Source: Anaeromyxobacter sp. Fw109-5
GTDB taxonomy: Bacteria > Myxococcota > Myxococcia > Myxococcales > Anaeromyxobacteraceae
NCBI RefSeq assembly: GCF_000017505.1
Contig: NC_009675.1
Span: forward strand, 4,902,501-4,966,500
Reading direction: 5' to 3'
Length of the DNA: 64,000 bases
Each line of letters opens with the position of its first letter. Position 1 is the stretch's first letter. This document shows, piece by piece, positions 37,862 through 46,790 of the stretch. The notes under the pieces were generated by a model that was not told where the DNA came from, made no database searches, and worked only from the letters and a program-made list of their open reading frames with translations. The translations under genes were made by a program, and so were the position numbers.

Positions 37862-38980
37862 ATGCTGTCCCAGGAAGTCCTGAAGAAGCTCGAGGCGATC
37901 GAGCAGCGGTTCGAGGAGCTCACCGCGCTCCTCTCGGACCCGTCCGTCGCCTCGAACGGCGACCGGTTCCGCAAGGTTTCCAAGGAGCGCGCGTCGCTCG
38001 AGCCCACCGTGGAGGCGCTGCGCGCCTACCGGAAGCTCGTGACGGACATCGGGGACAACGAGGCGCTGCTGGAGGAGAAGGACCCCGATCTGCGCGAGAT
38101 GGCGAAGGAGGAGCTCGCCCAGCTTCGCCCGCAGGTCGATCCGGCCGAGGAGCAGCTGAAGCTCTACCTCGTGCCCAAGGACCCCGCCGACGAGAAGGAC
38201 GTGATCCTCGAGATCCGCGCCGGCGCGGGCGGCGACGAGGCGGGGCTGTTCGCGGCGGAGCTGCTCCGCATGTACCTGCGCTACGCGGAGCGGCGCGGGT
38301 GGCGAACGGAGGTCGCGGACACCTCCGCCGGCAACCTCGGCGGCGTGAAGGACGTGACCGTCAACATCGCCGGCGACTCGGTCTACTCCTGGCTCAAGTT
38401 CGAGTCGGGCGTCCACCGCGTGCAGCGCGTGCCCGCCACCGAGGCGCAGGGGCGCATCCACACGTCCACCGTGACGGTGGCGGTGATGCCGGAGGCCGAG
38501 GACATCGACATCCAGGTGAGCCCCGCCGACATCGAGATGGACGTGTTCCGCTCCACCGGCTCGGGCGGCCAGAGCGTGAACACCACCGACTCCGCCGTGC
38601 GCCTCACGCACAAGCCGACCGGCATCATCGTCAAGTGCCAGCAGGAGAAGAGCCAGCTCAAGAACCGCAACATGGCGATGCGCATGCTGCGCGCCAAGCT
38701 CTACGAGATCGAGCTCGAGCGGCAGCGCAGCGCGCGCGACGCCGCGCGGAAGAGCCAGGTCGGCACCGGCGATCGCTCGGAGAAGATCCGGACCTACAAC
38801 TTCCCGCAGGACCGGCTCACCGACCACCGCATCAACTACACGCGCCACAACCTTCCGGCGGTGATGGACGGCGACGTCCAGGACGTCATCGACGCGTGCC
38901 GGACCTTCTACGCCGCGCAGGCGCTCCGCGAGGCGTCGCGCGGCAACGCCGCCGACGGCGCCGCGGAGCGCCGCGCCTGA
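37862..38980 (+). CDS. prfA: Peptide chain release factor 1
   Basis: A 372-residue class I release factor that reads UAA and UAG and triggers peptide release. The codon-recognition tripeptide PAT is at residues 191-193 ([18 protein letters not shown]), identifying RF1 and not RF2. The GGQ motif is at 235-237 in [25 protein letters not shown]. The Gln is the substrate of the methyltransferase encoded by the next gene, prmC. That pairing is common in bacteria. Confidence 0.98.
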   Translation: MLSQEVLKKLEAIEQRFEELTALLSDPSVASNGDRFRKVSKERASLEPTVEALRAYRKLVTDIGDNEALLEEKDPDLREMAKEELAQLRPQVDPAEEQLKLYLVPKDPADEKDVILEIRAGAGGDEAGLFAAELLRMYLRYAERRGWRTEVADTSAGNLGGVKDVTVNIAGDSVYSWLKFESGVHRVQRVPATEAQGRIHTSTVTVAVMPEAEDIDIQVSPADIEMDVFRSTGSGGQSVNTTDSAVRLTHKPTGIIVKCQQEKSQLKNRNMAMRMLRAKLYEIELERQRSARDAARKSQVGTGDRSEKIRTYNFPQDRLTDHRINYTRHNLPAVMDGDVQDVIDACRTFYAAQALREASRGNAADGAAERRA

Positions 38981-39122
38981 GTCGCGCGGCGAGACCGATG
39001 ACGACGCGTGTACAGGCGAGTGAAGCGAGCCCGCCGGGGCGCCACCGCGTCAGCCGCGAAGCGGCCCGCGGTGGCGCACGGGACCCGGCGAGCAGGGGTG
39101 GGGGCGCAGCCTCCGCCAGACG

Positions 39123-39980
39123 ATGACCTGGACGCCGCTCAAGCTGCTCGCCTGGACGCAGGAGTTCTTCGCGAAGAAGGGCGTGGACTCGCCGCGCCTC
39201 ACGGCCGAGGTGCTCCTCGCCCGCGCCCTCTCCTGCGATCGCGTCCGGCTGTACCTCGACTTCGACAAGCCGCTCGGCGATCCCGAGCTCGCCGTCTACC
39301 GCGAGCTCGTCCGCCGCCGCGCCGAGGGCGAGCCCACGGCGTACCTCGTCGGCAAGCGCGAGTTCTACGGCCGGGACTTCGCGGTGGACGCGCGCGTGCT
39401 CGTCCCCCGGCCCGAGACGGAGCTGCTCGTCGAGGCCGCGCTGGCGGAGCTGCCGCGCGGCGGTCGCCTGCTCGACCTCTGCACCGGCTCGGGGGCGATC
39501 GGGGTGACGGTCGCGCTCGAGCGGCCGGACGCGCGCGTCCTCGCGACCGACGCCTCGGAGGACGCCCTCGCCGTCGCGCGCGAGAACGCCTCCCGCCTCG
39601 GGGCCGTGGTCGAGCTCGCCCACGGCGACCTGTGGGCGGCCGTCCACGGCGACGCGCGGTTCGAGGTGATCGCCTCGAATCCTCCCTACGTGCCGGCCGG
39701 AGAGCTCGCGGGCCTCGCGCCCGAGGTGCGGCGCGAGCCCTGCATCGCGCTCGACGGGGGGTTCGACGGGCTCGCCGTCCTCCGCCGCATCGTCTCCGGC
39801 GCGCCCGGGCGGCTCGTCCCCGGGGGCGCGCTCCTGCTCGAGATGCACGAGCGCCACCTCGACGAGCTGCCGAGGCTCTGCCTGCAAGCTGGCTTCGAGC
39901 GGGCGGAGGCGCGGCGTGATCTCGCCGGGCTGCCCCGTCTGGTGGTGGCCCACATGGCGGGCGGACCCCGCCCGGCGTAG
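39123..39980 (+). CDS. prmC: Release factor glutamine methyltransferase PrmC
   Basis: A 285-residue SAM-dependent N5-glutamine methyltransferase that modifies the GGQ motif of release factors. It has the N-terminal helical domain, [11 protein letters not shown], the SAM loop [13 protein letters not shown] (about 116-128) and the catalytic NPPY at 186-189. The start ATG at 39123 follows a 142-bp gap after prfA that contains imperfect GC palindromes but no other gene. Confidence 0.96.
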   Translation: MTWTPLKLLAWTQEFFAKKGVDSPRLTAEVLLARALSCDRVRLYLDFDKPLGDPELAVYRELVRRRAEGEPTAYLVGKREFYGRDFAVDARVLVPRPETELLVEAALAELPRGGRLLDLCTGSGAIGVTVALERPDARVLATDASEDALAVARENASRLGAVVELAHGDLWAAVHGDARFEVIASNPPYVPAGELAGLAPEVRREPCIALDGGFDGLAVLRRIVSGAPGRLVPGGALLLEMHERHLDELPRLCLQAGFERAEARRDLAGLPRLVVAHMAGGPRPA

Positions 39981-40078
39981 AATCCGCCCGCCTCGACGCC
40001 CGATCCTCGTGCGACGGGCCCGCGCCGTCACGCGCGGTGCAACACCCGCGGCGCACGCGCCCGCGGGCCTGGAGTGGA

Positions 40079-41347
40079 ATGGACAAGATCGTCATCGACG
40101 GAGGCGTCCCGCTGCGGGGCAGCGTCGCGACCTCCGGCGCGAAGAACGCGGCCCTCCCCATCATCGCCGGCGCCCTCCTCGCCGAGGGCGACCACCTCGT
40201 GCGGAACGTCCCGGATCTCGCGGACGTCCGCACCCTCGGGCGGCTGCTCGTCCACATGGGCTGCCAGGCGGAGCGCAACGCCGGCGAGAAAGGCGCCCTC
40301 TGGATCAGGGTCCCCGCCGCGGTGCAGCCCGAGGCGCCCTACGAGCTCGTGAAGACGATGCGCGCCTCGGTGGTGGTGCTGGGCCCGCTCGTCGCGCGCT
40401 GGGGCAAGGCGCGCGTCTCGCTCCCCGGCGGCTGCGCCATCGGCGCGCGGCCGATCGACCAGCACCTCAAGGGCCTCTCGGCGCTCGGCGCGGAGATCAG
40501 GCTCGAGCACGGCTACGTCGAGGCCACGGCGCCGCGCGGGCGGCTCCGTGGCGCCACCTTCACCTTCGACGCGCAGACGGTGACGGGCACCGAGAACGTG
40601 ATGATGGCGGCGGCCCTCGCCGAGGGCGAGACGCTGCTGCGCAACTGCGCGCGCGAGCCGGAGATCGTGGACCTGGCGGCGGCGCTCGTGCGCATGGGGG
40701 CGCGCATCTCGGGCGCCGGCGCGGACGAGATCCGGATCGAGGGCGTGGAGACGCTGCGGCCGCTCGACCACGTGGTCATCGCCGACCGCATCGAGGCGGG
40801 CACGTTCCTCGCCGCGGGCGCGCTCCCCGGCAACGACGTGACGGTCCAGGGCTGCGTCCTGGAGCACGTCGAGGCGCTCGTCGAGAAGCTGCGCGCCGCC
40901 GGCGCGGAGGTGCTGCCGGTGGACGGCGGGCTGCGCGTGGTCGGCGACGGCCGGCCGCGCCCGGTGGACGTCCGCACCGCGCCCCACCCCGGCTTCCCGA
41001 CCGACATGCAGGCGCAGATGATGGCGCTCCTCTGCCTCGCCGACGGCTCGTCGAAGATCACGGAGACCGTCTTCGAGAACCGCTTCATGCACGTGCAGGA
41101 GCTGCAGCGGCTCGGCGCCGAGATCGCCGTCGACGGGAAGACCGCCGTGGTGAAGGGCGTCCCCGAGCTCTCCGGCGCCCCGGTGATGGCCTCGGACCTG
41201 CGCGCCTCGGCGGCGCTCGTCCTCGCGGGCCTCGCGGCGCAGGGGACGACGGAGGTCCATCGCGTGTACCATCTCGATCGCGGCTACGAGCGGATCGAGG
41301 AGAAGCTCGCGCCCCTGGGCGCGCGCATCCGGCGGGAGAAGGCGTGA
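40079..41347 (+). CDS. murA: UDP-N-acetylglucosamine 1-carboxyvinyltransferase
   Basis: First committed enzyme of peptidoglycan synthesis, transferring enolpyruvate from PEP to UDP-GlcNAc. 422 residues. The opening [21 protein letters not shown] and the active-site loop [17 protein letters not shown] are as expected, with C119 as the residue alkylated by fosfomycin in the family. The ATG at 40079 is chosen because GGAG lies just before it and the protein then begins MDKIVIDGG, as homologues do. Confidence 0.97.
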   Translation: MDKIVIDGGVPLRGSVATSGAKNAALPIIAGALLAEGDHLVRNVPDLADVRTLGRLLVHMGCQAERNAGEKGALWIRVPAAVQPEAPYELVKTMRASVVVLGPLVARWGKARVSLPGGCAIGARPIDQHLKGLSALGAEIRLEHGYVEATAPRGRLRGATFTFDAQTVTGTENVMMAAALAEGETLLRNCAREPEIVDLAAALVRMGARISGAGADEIRIEGVETLRPLDHVVIADRIEAGTFLAAGALPGNDVTVQGCVLEHVEALVEKLRAAGAEVLPVDGGLRVVGDGRPRPVDVRTAPHPGFPTDMQAQMMALLCLADGSSKITETVFENRFMHVQELQRLGAEIAVDGKTAVVKGVPELSGAPVMASDLRASAALVLAGLAAQGTTEVHRVYHLDRGYERIEEKLAPLGARIRREKA

Positions 41348-42006
41348 ACGGCGAGATCATCACGGTCGCGGTCCCGAAGGGCCGCCTGCTCGAGGAGTCG
41401 TCGGCGCTGTTCGAGCGCGCCCTCGGCGTCTCCCCGAAGCGGCTGCTCGACGGCACGCGCAAGCTCGCCGCCGACGCCCCCGAGGCGGGCCTGCGCTTCA
41501 TCTCGATCCGCGCCGCCGACGTGGCGAGCTACGTCGAGCACGGCGCCGCCGCGGTGGGGATCGTCGGCCTCGACATCCTCCGGGAGGAGCCGCGCGACCT
41601 CTACGAGCCGCTCGACCTCGGGATCGGGCGCTGCCAGGTGATCGTCGCCCGCCACAAGCAGGCGAAGCCCCTACCCCGCGGGGTGGCGCCGCGCGTGGCG
41701 ACCAAGTACCTCTCGCTGGCCGCCCACCACTTCGCTCGGAAGGGCATCCCGGCCGAGATCATCCCGCTCCACGGCTCCATCGAGGTGGCGCCCTCGCTCG
41801 GGCTCGCCGACGCCATCGTGGACATCACCGAGACGGGAGAGACGCTCCGCGCCAACGGGCTCGTGATCGAGGAGCTCGTCCTGGACGTCTCGGCTCGCCT
41901 GGTGGTCAACCGGGTCGCCCTGAAGCTGCACGCGGAGCGGCTCCGCCGCCTGATCGAGGCCCTTCGGCGGGTCTGTGCCGAGACCGCGACGCCGAAAGTC
42001 CGTTGA
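41344..42006 (+). CDS. hisG: ATP phosphoribosyltransferase, short (HisGS) form
   Basis: First enzyme of histidine synthesis. At 220 residues it is the short form lacking the C-terminal regulatory domain, so it should need a HisZ partner, which is not in this window. Motifs: [13 protein letters not shown] at the N-terminus and [22 protein letters not shown] near residue 160. The GTG start overlaps the murA stop by 4 bp, indicating translational coupling of a cell-wall and a histidine gene. Confidence 0.95.
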   Translation: MNGEIITVAVPKGRLLEESSALFERALGVSPKRLLDGTRKLAADAPEAGLRFISIRAADVASYVEHGAAAVGIVGLDILREEPRDLYEPLDLGIGRCQVIVARHKQAKPLPRGVAPRVATKYLSLAAHHFARKGIPAEIIPLHGSIEVAPSLGLADAIVDITETGETLRANGLVIEELVLDVSARLVVNRVALKLHAERLRRLIEALRRVCAETATPKVR

Positions 42007-42032
42007 AACGTCGGATGGCTTCTGCCTAGTAT
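42003..42032 (+). promoter_or_regulatory. Probable promoter of the zinc-ribbon gene
   Basis: TTGAAA (42003-42008) and TAGTAT (42027-42032) are 18 bp apart, overlapping the hisG stop codon. The predicted leader is about 85 nt long and ends with GAGGAGGA before the ATG at 42125. Confidence 0.5.
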
Positions 42033-42124
42033 CCCGGGAAGTCCCTGGATAGACCCGGCGTTTCGCTTGGATCCCCTTCCCTGAAACACGTGCCTCACGG
42101 TCCCGAGGAGGACCCGTTTCCGTC

Positions 42125-42508
42125 ATGGATTGCCCGCGGTGCAGCGTCGAGATGACCGAGATCGCCCAAGAGGACAGCGCCCTCCAGCGTTGCGGTGAAT
42201 GCGGAGGCATCTGGGTGGTCGACGTCGCAGACCTGAACAAGATGCTGCTGCACGCGAACCTGCCCGCGCTCTCGGCGCTCGGCGGTTACGTGAACACCGA
42301 CGAGATCGCCGGCATGTGCCCGGCGTGCAACGTCGACCTCGTGGTGGTCGAGGGCGGTGAGCGGAAGTCGGTCGCCTACGACACCTGCGAGTCGTGCGGC
42401 GGGGTGTGGGTGGAGGGCGAAGAGGACGAGCCCGCCCCGGAGCTCGGCTGGCGGGACGCCGAGAAGCAGATCGTCGGCTTCTTCAGGCGCTTCGCGAAGA
42501 AGAAGTAG
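42125..42508 (+). CDS. Double zinc-ribbon (zf-TFIIB-like) protein
   Basis: A 127-residue protein with two copies of a zinc-ribbon of the TFIIB-like bacterial family. The first has MDCPRC and RCGECGGIWV; the second has CPACNVDL and CESCGGVWVEGE. Each ribbon supplies four cysteines. The C-terminus is a short charged helix (DAEKQIVGFFRRFAKKK). The function of the family is not established. An independent promoter lies upstream. Confidence 0.85.
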   Translation: MDCPRCSVEMTEIAQEDSALQRCGECGGIWVVDVADLNKMLLHANLPALSALGGYVNTDEIAGMCPACNVDLVVVEGGERKSVAYDTCESCGGVWVEGEEDEPAPELGWRDAEKQIVGFFRRFAKKK

Positions 42509-42513
42509 GCCGC

Positions 42514-43209
42514 TCACCACATCCGATCGTCGCGCCACGGGTACCCGGTGTTGGAGTAGCCGCGGATCTCCCAGTAGCCGCGCTGGTCGTGCGTCATGAG
42601 CTCCAGGCGCGAGACCCACTTCGCGCCCTTCCAGGCGTAGAGCTGCGGCGTCACCACGCGCACCGGGCCGCCGTGCGCCCGCGCGAGCGGCGCGCCCTCG
42701 ACGGCGTGGACGAGGAGCACGTCGGGCTTGAGCGCCTCCTCGAGCGGCAGGTTGGTCGAGTAGCCGTCCGACGCGTGCGCCATGAGGTGCGTAGACTCCG
42801 CGAGCGGCCGCGCGAGCGCGAGCACGGTCTCGAGCCGGACGCCGCGGAAGGCGAGGTCGAGGATGGACCAGCCCGTCACGCAGTGGAAGTCCGCCTCGAC
42901 GGCCTCCTGCGGCAGCTCCATCAGCTCGGCGAAGGAGAGCGTGAGCGGCGCCTCGCAAGCCCCGTCCACCACGAGGCGCCAGCGCTCGGGCGCGATGTCC
43001 GGCGTCTCGCCGAGATCGAGCACCGGCCACTCCGCCTTCTCGAAGACGTTCTGGCCCGGCGGCTCCTTCGGCATGCCGTGCCGGTTGCGCGGTCCGTCCC
43101 CCTGCGGCGCCGCGTCGGAGAGCGAGGGCGTCGCGCGCATCCTCTCCCCGAAGCGCGCCCGCAGCTCGGCCACGCCCTCCTCGATCCTGCGTCGGATGTC
43201 GTCGTTCAC
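42514..43209 (-). CDS. Sulfite-oxidase-fold molybdopterin oxidoreductase
   Basis: A 231-residue protein with the molybdopterin-binding domain of the sulfite oxidase/YedY family. The Mo-ligating cysteine is in DFHCVTGWSILDLAFRGV. HASDGYSTNLPLEEAL and HGGPVRVVTPQLYAWKGAKWVSRLEL are the conserved cofactor-binding stretches. There is no signal peptide, so it is probably cytoplasmic. The GTG at 43209 (VNDDIRRRIEEGV) is the most plausible start; longer open frame upstream crosses the tRNA gene antisense and is rejected. Confidence 0.85.
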   Translation of the reverse strand: MNDDIRRRIEEGVAELRARFGERMRATPSLSDAAPQGDGPRNRHGMPKEPPGQNVFEKAEWPVLDLGETPDIAPERWRLVVDGACEAPLTLSFAELMELPQEAVEADFHCVTGWSILDLAFRGVRLETVLALARPLAESTHLMAHASDGYSTNLPLEEALKPDVLLVHAVEGAPLARAHGGPVRVVTPQLYAWKGAKWVSRLELMTHDQRGYWEIRGYSNTGYPWRDDRMW

Positions 43210-43293
43210 GGGAGCCGTTCTAGCCGTTCCGGCCCCGCTCCGCCTCCCGCGCGAGCCGGCCCGACCCGCTCGGCTCGCCCCCGGCCGAACTCC

Positions 43294-43322
43294 TTGACTC
43301 GCGGGCTCCTTCGCGGCAAAAA
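43294..43322 (+). promoter_or_regulatory. Candidate promoter of tRNA-Gly
   Basis: TTGACT at 43294-43299 is a good -35 box. An A-rich stretch, CAAAAA, lies about 17 bp further on as a weak -10 box, 10-15 bp before the tRNA 5' end. It lies between the divergent oxidoreductase gene and the tRNA. Confidence 0.4.
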
Positions 43323-43334
43323 CTGGTTCGCGAC

Positions 43335-43410
43335 GCGGGAATAGCTCAGTTGGTAGAGCATCAGCTTCCCAAGCTGAGGGTCGCCGGTTCGAACCCGGTT
43401 TCCCGCTCCA
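43335..43410 (+). tRNA. tRNA-Gly (anticodon CCC)
   Basis: A 76-nt cloverleaf with encoded CCA. The acceptor arms GCGGGAA (43335-43341) and TTCCCGC (43400-43406) pair. The anticodon stem TCAGC/GCTGA flanks the loop TTCCCAA, with anticodon CCC at 43368-43370. The T-arm has GGTTCGAACCC. Its 3' 45 bp is the attachment core of the integrative element and is duplicated at 52400-52444. Confidence 0.97.
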
Positions 43411-44752
43411 GTCTCCAGGCCGGAACTTCCTGAGCTTTCGCTCGCGGGGTTCCGGCCTTTCTCTTTCCGGCGGTGGGGTCGGGTAGCAACCGGGTAGCAA
43501 ACCCGCGGGCCTCGGAGTCCGTTCGCCCTGAGCGTAGCGCCCGCGCAGCGGGCGCGGAGTCGAAGGGCGGCACCGTCTCCAGCACAGCCGCCCCGAACGA
43601 GAGCCGGTCGACCTCCGCCCGCAGGTACTCTGGTGCCAGGTGCGCGTAGACCTCGGTCGTGAGCTTCGGGTCGCTGTGGCGGAGGATCCGCTGCACCGCC
43701 GCGAGGTCCGCGCCCGACATGATGAGCAGGCTTCCGGTCGTGTGGCGCAGGTCGTGGAACCGGATCGGCCGGACCACCGGCTTCACCCAGAGCTTCCGGC
43801 CATCGGCCGGGCACCGGCGCAGGTCCTGGTCCGCCGTGGCCTCGACATGACCGCAGCCCTTTCGCCGGCAGACGTGCCGGTAGCCTTCGACGACGCCGGC
43901 GCGCCCGAGCGCGCGCCGGAGCGTGTGCTCCAGGTTCACGTCCCGCCGCATCATCGAGCCGTCCAGCTTCGGGAACACGAGCTCGGACGGCGACGCCGTG
44001 AGGGCGACCTCCAGGAACGGCACGAGCTCGGTCGCGATCGGGATGCCATCCTGGTGACCGCCCTTCGTCGTCGCCCGATCGTGCGAGCGCGCGACCGTCA
44101 AGACCTGGCGCCCGAGGTCCACGTCAGACTTGCGGAGCGCGAGCAGCTCGCCCTTCCGCAGACCCGTGTAGATCGCCGCCGCGAACAACGGACGCCAGCA
44201 CGGGTCGAGCGCCCGCAGCAGCAGCGGGACCTCGTGGACGCGCAGGAAGTCCGGCTTCCGCCTCGGCACCTTCCGCTTGCGCACGTCGAGGACGGGGTTC
44301 GGCCCCGGGTACCGCCCCGCGCGCCGAGCCGCGTTGAACGCGCGGCTCAGGTACCCGCGGAGATGGTTCACCATCTGCGGCGACACCTCGCCCGTCTTCG
44401 CCTGCAGGAACGCCTCGACGCGCCCCGCGGTCACCGCGGTGAGCGGCAGCGATGCGAGCTCCGACGCGAGGAAGTGGACGCGGATCGCGCTCTCGTTCGT
44501 CGCGTGAGAGGCGAGCGGCTTCGAGTACGTGTCGAGCCACCACTGGAGCAGCTCGGCGAGGGGCCCGCCGCCGTCCTCGGGGAGCCCGACCTCGACGCCG
44601 AGCCGGACCCGCTCGGCGCGCCGCTCGAGTTGCCCCTGGAGCTGCCGCGCCTCGGTCTTGGTGCGCGCGGCGCAGGCCTTCGCGCGCCAGCGCCCCGCCT
44701 CGTCCTTCCACCGCAGGTACCACGTGCCGCGCTTCAGGTACGGAGCCGCCAT
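43361..44752 (-). CDS. int: Tyrosine site-specific integrase
   Basis: A 463-residue recombinase with an N-terminal AP2-like arm-binding part, a SAM-like core-binding domain (about 62-150) and a catalytic domain. Catalytic residues visible: R199 (TGLRKGE), K230, H333 and R336 (RFHDLRHT), H359 (ILRHSD) and Y369 (TEVYAHL). A zinc-ribbon-like insertion (C295, C300, C314, with the fourth Cys replaced in CPADG) sits inside the catalytic domain. The tail after residue 385 is non-conserved. It runs through a REP-like palindrome, the arm sites and the att core, and stops inside the tRNA at 43361. In the excised circle this frame would continue into the HTH at 52074-52399. Confidence 0.95.
   Translation of the reverse strand: MAAPYLKRGTWYLRWKDEAGRWRAKACAARTKTEARQLQGQLERRAERVRLGVEVGLPEDGGGPLAELLQWWLDTYSKPLASHATNESAIRVHFLASELASLPLTAVTAGRVEAFLQAKTGEVSPQMVNHLRGYLSRAFNAARRAGRYPGPNPVLDVRKRKVPRRKPDFLRVHEVPLLLRALDPCWRPLFAAAIYTGLRKGELLALRKSDVDLGRQVLTVARSHDRATTKGGHQDGIPIATELVPFLEVALTASPSELVFPKLDGSMMRRDVNLEHTLRRALGRAGVVEGYRHVCRRKGCGHVEATADQDLRRCPADGRKLWVKPVVRPIRFHDLRHTTGSLLIMSGADLAAVQRILRHSDPKLTTEVYAHLAPEYLRAEVDRLSFGAAVLETVPPFDSAPAARALRSGRTDSEARGFATRLLPDPTAGKRKAGTPRAKAQEVPAWRLERETGFEPATLSLGS
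43366..43410 (+). repeat. attL core (45-bp direct repeat, copy 1)
   Basis: Identical to 52400-52444. It begins at TTCCCAAGCTGAGGG in the anticodon loop and ends with the encoded CCA, so integration leaves the tRNA intact. Weaker similarity (TCTC, then AGGCCGGAA) continues beyond the core into the terminator on both sides. Confidence 0.92.
43417..43468 (+). terminator. Rho-independent terminator behind tRNA-Gly
   Basis: AGGCCGGAAC (43417-43426) pairs with GTTCCGGCCT (43449-43458) and is followed by the pyrimidine-rich TTCTCTTTCC. It lies on the element side of attL. A related hairpin follows attR, so the element brought its own copy of the tRNA terminator. Confidence 0.75.
43481..43500 (+). 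repeat. Arm-type integrase site pair, left end
   Basis: Two direct copies of GGGTAGCAA (43481-43489 and 43492-43500), 11 bp apart, start 71 bp inside the attL core. The same pair with the same spacing occurs inside attR (52263-52271 and 52274-52282). Paired direct repeats at one helical turn, near both att cores, are typical of the arm sites of tyrosine integrases. Confidence 0.6.
43524..43569. repeat. REP-like palindrome within the integrase C-terminal tail
   Basis: CGCCCT (43524-43529) and AGGGCG (43564-43569) bracket a perfect inner hairpin, GCGCCCGC-GCA-GCGGGCGC (43537-43555). It is the best-formed member of the family also seen at 32198, 58401 and, degenerate, 17331. It lies in frame in the non-conserved tail of the integrase. 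Confidence 0.65.
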
Positions 44753-44779
44753 GCTGCACCCGCCTTGCTGCCCGGCGCG

Positions 44780-45001
44780 TCAGCGCCGGTGATCCACCTT
44801 CGGCCCGCCGCCGGACCCGAGCGCGAACGCCCGTACCCGCTCCGGAACGAACCGCACGAGCCCACCGACCTTGAGATACGGGAGCAGCCCGGCCTCCGCC
44901 TTCTGGTAGACCCACGAGCGGCTGACCTTGAGGTAGCGCGCGACGTCGCGCGCGTCCCAGAGCGTCTCGATCCCATCCGGCCCGTGGTCCATGCCGCTCA
45001 C
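44780..45001 (-). CDS. Small HTH excisionase/AlpA-like DNA-binding protein
   Basis: A 73-residue protein with a MerR-like helix-turn-helix of the excisionase/HTH_17 type: LWDARDVARYLKVSRSWVYQKAEAGLLPYLKVGGLVRFVPERVRAF. Such proteins direct excision or control element genes. The GTG at 45001 overlaps the upstream gene's stop; an in-frame ATG lies at 44992. It is 27 bp upstream of the integrase on the same strand, forming a three-gene operon from the promoter at 45356-45384. Confidence 0.8.
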   Translation of the reverse strand: MSGMDHGPDGIETLWDARDVARYLKVSRSWVYQKAEAGLLPYLKVGGLVRFVPERVRAFALGSGGGPKVDHRR

Positions 45002-45318
45002 CTCTTCGTCTGCTTCGCGTCGAACGCGGGCCCCTTCTCCCGGACGGCGATGCTGCGCTCGTAGAGCAGGTGCAGGAGGTAGTCGGCCGGGTCGAGTCCG
45101 AGCGCCTCGCGGTCCTGGTCGAGCAACCGCGCCGCCGGCGGCGGCAGGCCGAAGTGGTTGCGGAGCCCTTCGAGCACGCGCGTCACGTAGCCCGTGAGGT
45201 CGCTCCCGCGTCTCGTCGCCTCGCCCTTCAAGAACATGACGAGGTCCCGGGACATCCGGAACGTCTGCATCAGCTTCTCGGCGGACGGGAGCGCTGCGTC
45301 GGGCGGCTTCTTCGCCAT
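44998..45318 (-). CDS. Small element protein, possibly DNA-binding, unknown function
   Basis: A 106-residue protein. The segment FRMSRDLVMFLKGEATRRGSDLTGYVTRVLEGLRNHFG looks like a ribbon-helix-helix-type or plasmid-partition-type basic region, followed by an acidic helical tail. The ATG at 45318 is chosen because the promoter at 45356-45384 would start transcription about 30 nt upstream. The longer open frame (to 45651) is antisense to the Nmad3-like gene. It is the first gene of the integrase operon. Confidence 0.7.
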   Translation of the reverse strand: MAKKPPDAALPSAEKLMQTFRMSRDLVMFLKGEATRRGSDLTGYVTRVLEGLRNHFGLPPPAARLLDQDREALGLDPADYLLHLLYERSIAVREKGPAFDAKQTKR

Positions 45319-45355
45319 GCTCGTTGGCCTCTGTACTAGCGTTGTATGTACGTTA

Positions 45356-45384
45356 TCTATACAGCGCGATTCGTCGCGTTTCAA
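45356..45384 (-). promoter_or_regulatory. Probable promoter of the integrase operon
   Basis: On the minus strand TTGAAA (45384-45379) and TATAGA (45361-45356) are separated by exactly 17 bp. Around it is an AT-rich patch (TTGTATGTACGTTATCTATA) in otherwise GC-rich DNA. Transcription would start near 45349. Confidence 0.7.
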
Positions 45385-45458
45385 TGGAGCGCCCCAACGG
45401 TGATCCGTCGCAACGCGCGAGAGGCGCTGCGTCCGCCGGTGAGCGATGATGCTCGTCG

Positions 45459-46193
45459 ATGCGCGCCTACCTCGTCCGCGTCGGCATCGACCAGGCGTTC
45501 GGCGGCTGGAACGCGCCGGTGGACCCGGGCACGAACGAGTTCGTCTACGTGCCCATCCCGGAGGGCTCGCCGCAGCGCCCCCGGCTCGAGACGCCGTACG
45601 AGCTGGTCCGTCCGGCGCTGGCGCGCTTCGCGGACCGTCACCGCGACGCACCGCTCCGAGCCATCCAGCTCCCCGCCGAGCTTGCGCGGGCGGACATGCA
45701 CCTCGACCCCGACTTCGAGGCGCTCACGTACGGCGACACCGAGCGGAGGGGCCGCGGCCTCGCCGACCTCGAAGCCGGCGATCTCCTCGTCTTCTACGCA
45801 GGCCTCCGGCCGGTCAGCCCGTGCGCGCACACGCTCCTCTACGCGCTCATCGGCCTGTACCGCGTCCGCGACGTGGCGCGCCTCGACGCCGTCCCTCAGG
45901 CTCGGTGGCCAGAGAACGCGCACACCCGCCGAGCGGACCCGCGCGCCAGCGACGTCATCGTGCGCGCCGACCGGCGTGCCAGCGGGAGGCTGCGGAGGTG
46001 CCTGCCCGTCGGCGAGTTCCGCGACCGTGCCTACCGCGTCACCCGGGAGCTCCTCGAGGTGTGGGGCGGGCTCTCGTGCCGCGACGGCTACCTCCAGCGC
46101 AGCGCGGTCCCCCCACGGCTTCTCGACCCCGCCCGCTTCCTGGCGTGGTTCGAACGCGCCGCGCCCGAGCTCGTCAGCTCGAACAACCCTTGA
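45459..46193 (+). CDS. Nucleotide-modification-associated domain 3 (Nmad3)-like protein
   Basis: A 244-residue protein. The opening MRAYLVRVGIDQAFGGWNAPV followed by PIPEGSPQ resembles the start of Nmad3-family proteins, which are found beside DNA-modification enzymes and are suspected to act on modified nucleotides. Other stretches (DMHLDPDFEALTYGD, LEAGDLLVFYAGL, RCLPVGEFRDRAYR) also fit that family. No catalytic residues are assigned. The gene overlaps the convergent gene at 46174-46707 by 20 bp. Assignment is from memory of the family pattern and needs a profile search. Confidence 0.6.
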   Translation: MRAYLVRVGIDQAFGGWNAPVDPGTNEFVYVPIPEGSPQRPRLETPYELVRPALARFADRHRDAPLRAIQLPAELARADMHLDPDFEALTYGDTERRGRGLADLEAGDLLVFYAGLRPVSPCAHTLLYALIGLYRVRDVARLDAVPQARWPENAHTRRADPRASDVIVRADRRASGRLRRCLPVGEFRDRAYRVTRELLEVWGGLSCRDGYLQRSAVPPRLLDPARFLAWFERAAPELVSSNNP

Positions 46194-46707
46194 CCGGCTT
46201 CGCCGCCGGCGACGGGCGGCAGCTCCCGCCCTTCCGGATCGCGGGCCCCCGCGTCCCGGCTTGCGGAGCACCCGGCGCGGCGACGCCCTCGCCTTGGTTC
46301 CCGCGTGACGGTGGTGCGTCCTTCGCGAGCGCGAGCATCGCGTCGATCTCCTTCTGCTCCTCCCTGCTGACGTCGTTCATCACGAGCCGGACATTGTTCG
46401 CGTACATCCTGTCGGCCAGCTTGGGCGCGAGGTCGAGGAACCCCGGAGCGTCGACGCCGAACTGGAGGAAGTGATCGAACGTAACGAGCGGCCCGCGCTT
46501 GCCGACCTCCGCCTTGTGCGGCCCGATGCCGATCCAGTTCACCTTCCCGGCGATGCCCCACCCCTCCGGCTCCTCGCCGATCCCGCCCACGCCGATGACC
46601 GCTTCGTACCCGTACCCGCGCACCTGGCCCATGCAGTCATGGATGCCGAAGCGCCCCTCCGCATCCGGATCCCCGTTGTGCGTTCGCTTGTAGACGAGCG
46701 TCCTCAC
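46174..46707 (-). CDS. Unknown protein of the element
   Basis: About 177 residues. The conserved-looking part is RTLVYKRTHNGDPDAEGRFGIHDCMGQVRGYGYEAVIGVGG, then KVNWIGIGPHK and GPLVTFDHFLQFG. It looks like a compact alpha/beta domain with a DCMG motif, and the C-terminal 45 residues are low-complexity. No family is named with confidence. Its partner in a convergent pair is Nmad3-like, so a role in nucleotide modification or defence is possible. The GTG at 46707 is preferred because GAGGGGG lies five bases upstream; a TTG at 46755 is the alternative. Confidence 0.6.
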   Translation of the reverse strand: MRTLVYKRTHNGDPDAEGRFGIHDCMGQVRGYGYEAVIGVGGIGEEPEGWGIAGKVNWIGIGPHKAEVGKRGPLVTFDHFLQFGVDAPGFLDLAPKLADRMYANNVRLVMNDVSREEQKEIDAMLALAKDAPPSRGNQGEGVAAPGAPQAGTRGPAIRKGGSCRPSPAAKPVKGCSS

Positions 46708-46790
46708 GGTGTCCCCCTCGCCGATCTGCCCGACCCCCTCCACCCTCAAACTCAACCCTTCCCCTGATCCCTACACCCATTTGCTCCATT

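Noticed and set aside
38981-39122. Small gene or RNA between prfA and prmC
   Set aside because: Only imperfect GC palindromes are seen; no start with a ribosome site and no conserved RNA fold recognised.
42514-43500. Longer N-terminus for the molybdopterin oxidoreductase
   Set aside because: The extension crosses the tRNA-Gly gene in antisense and gives the typical false peptide of such frames.
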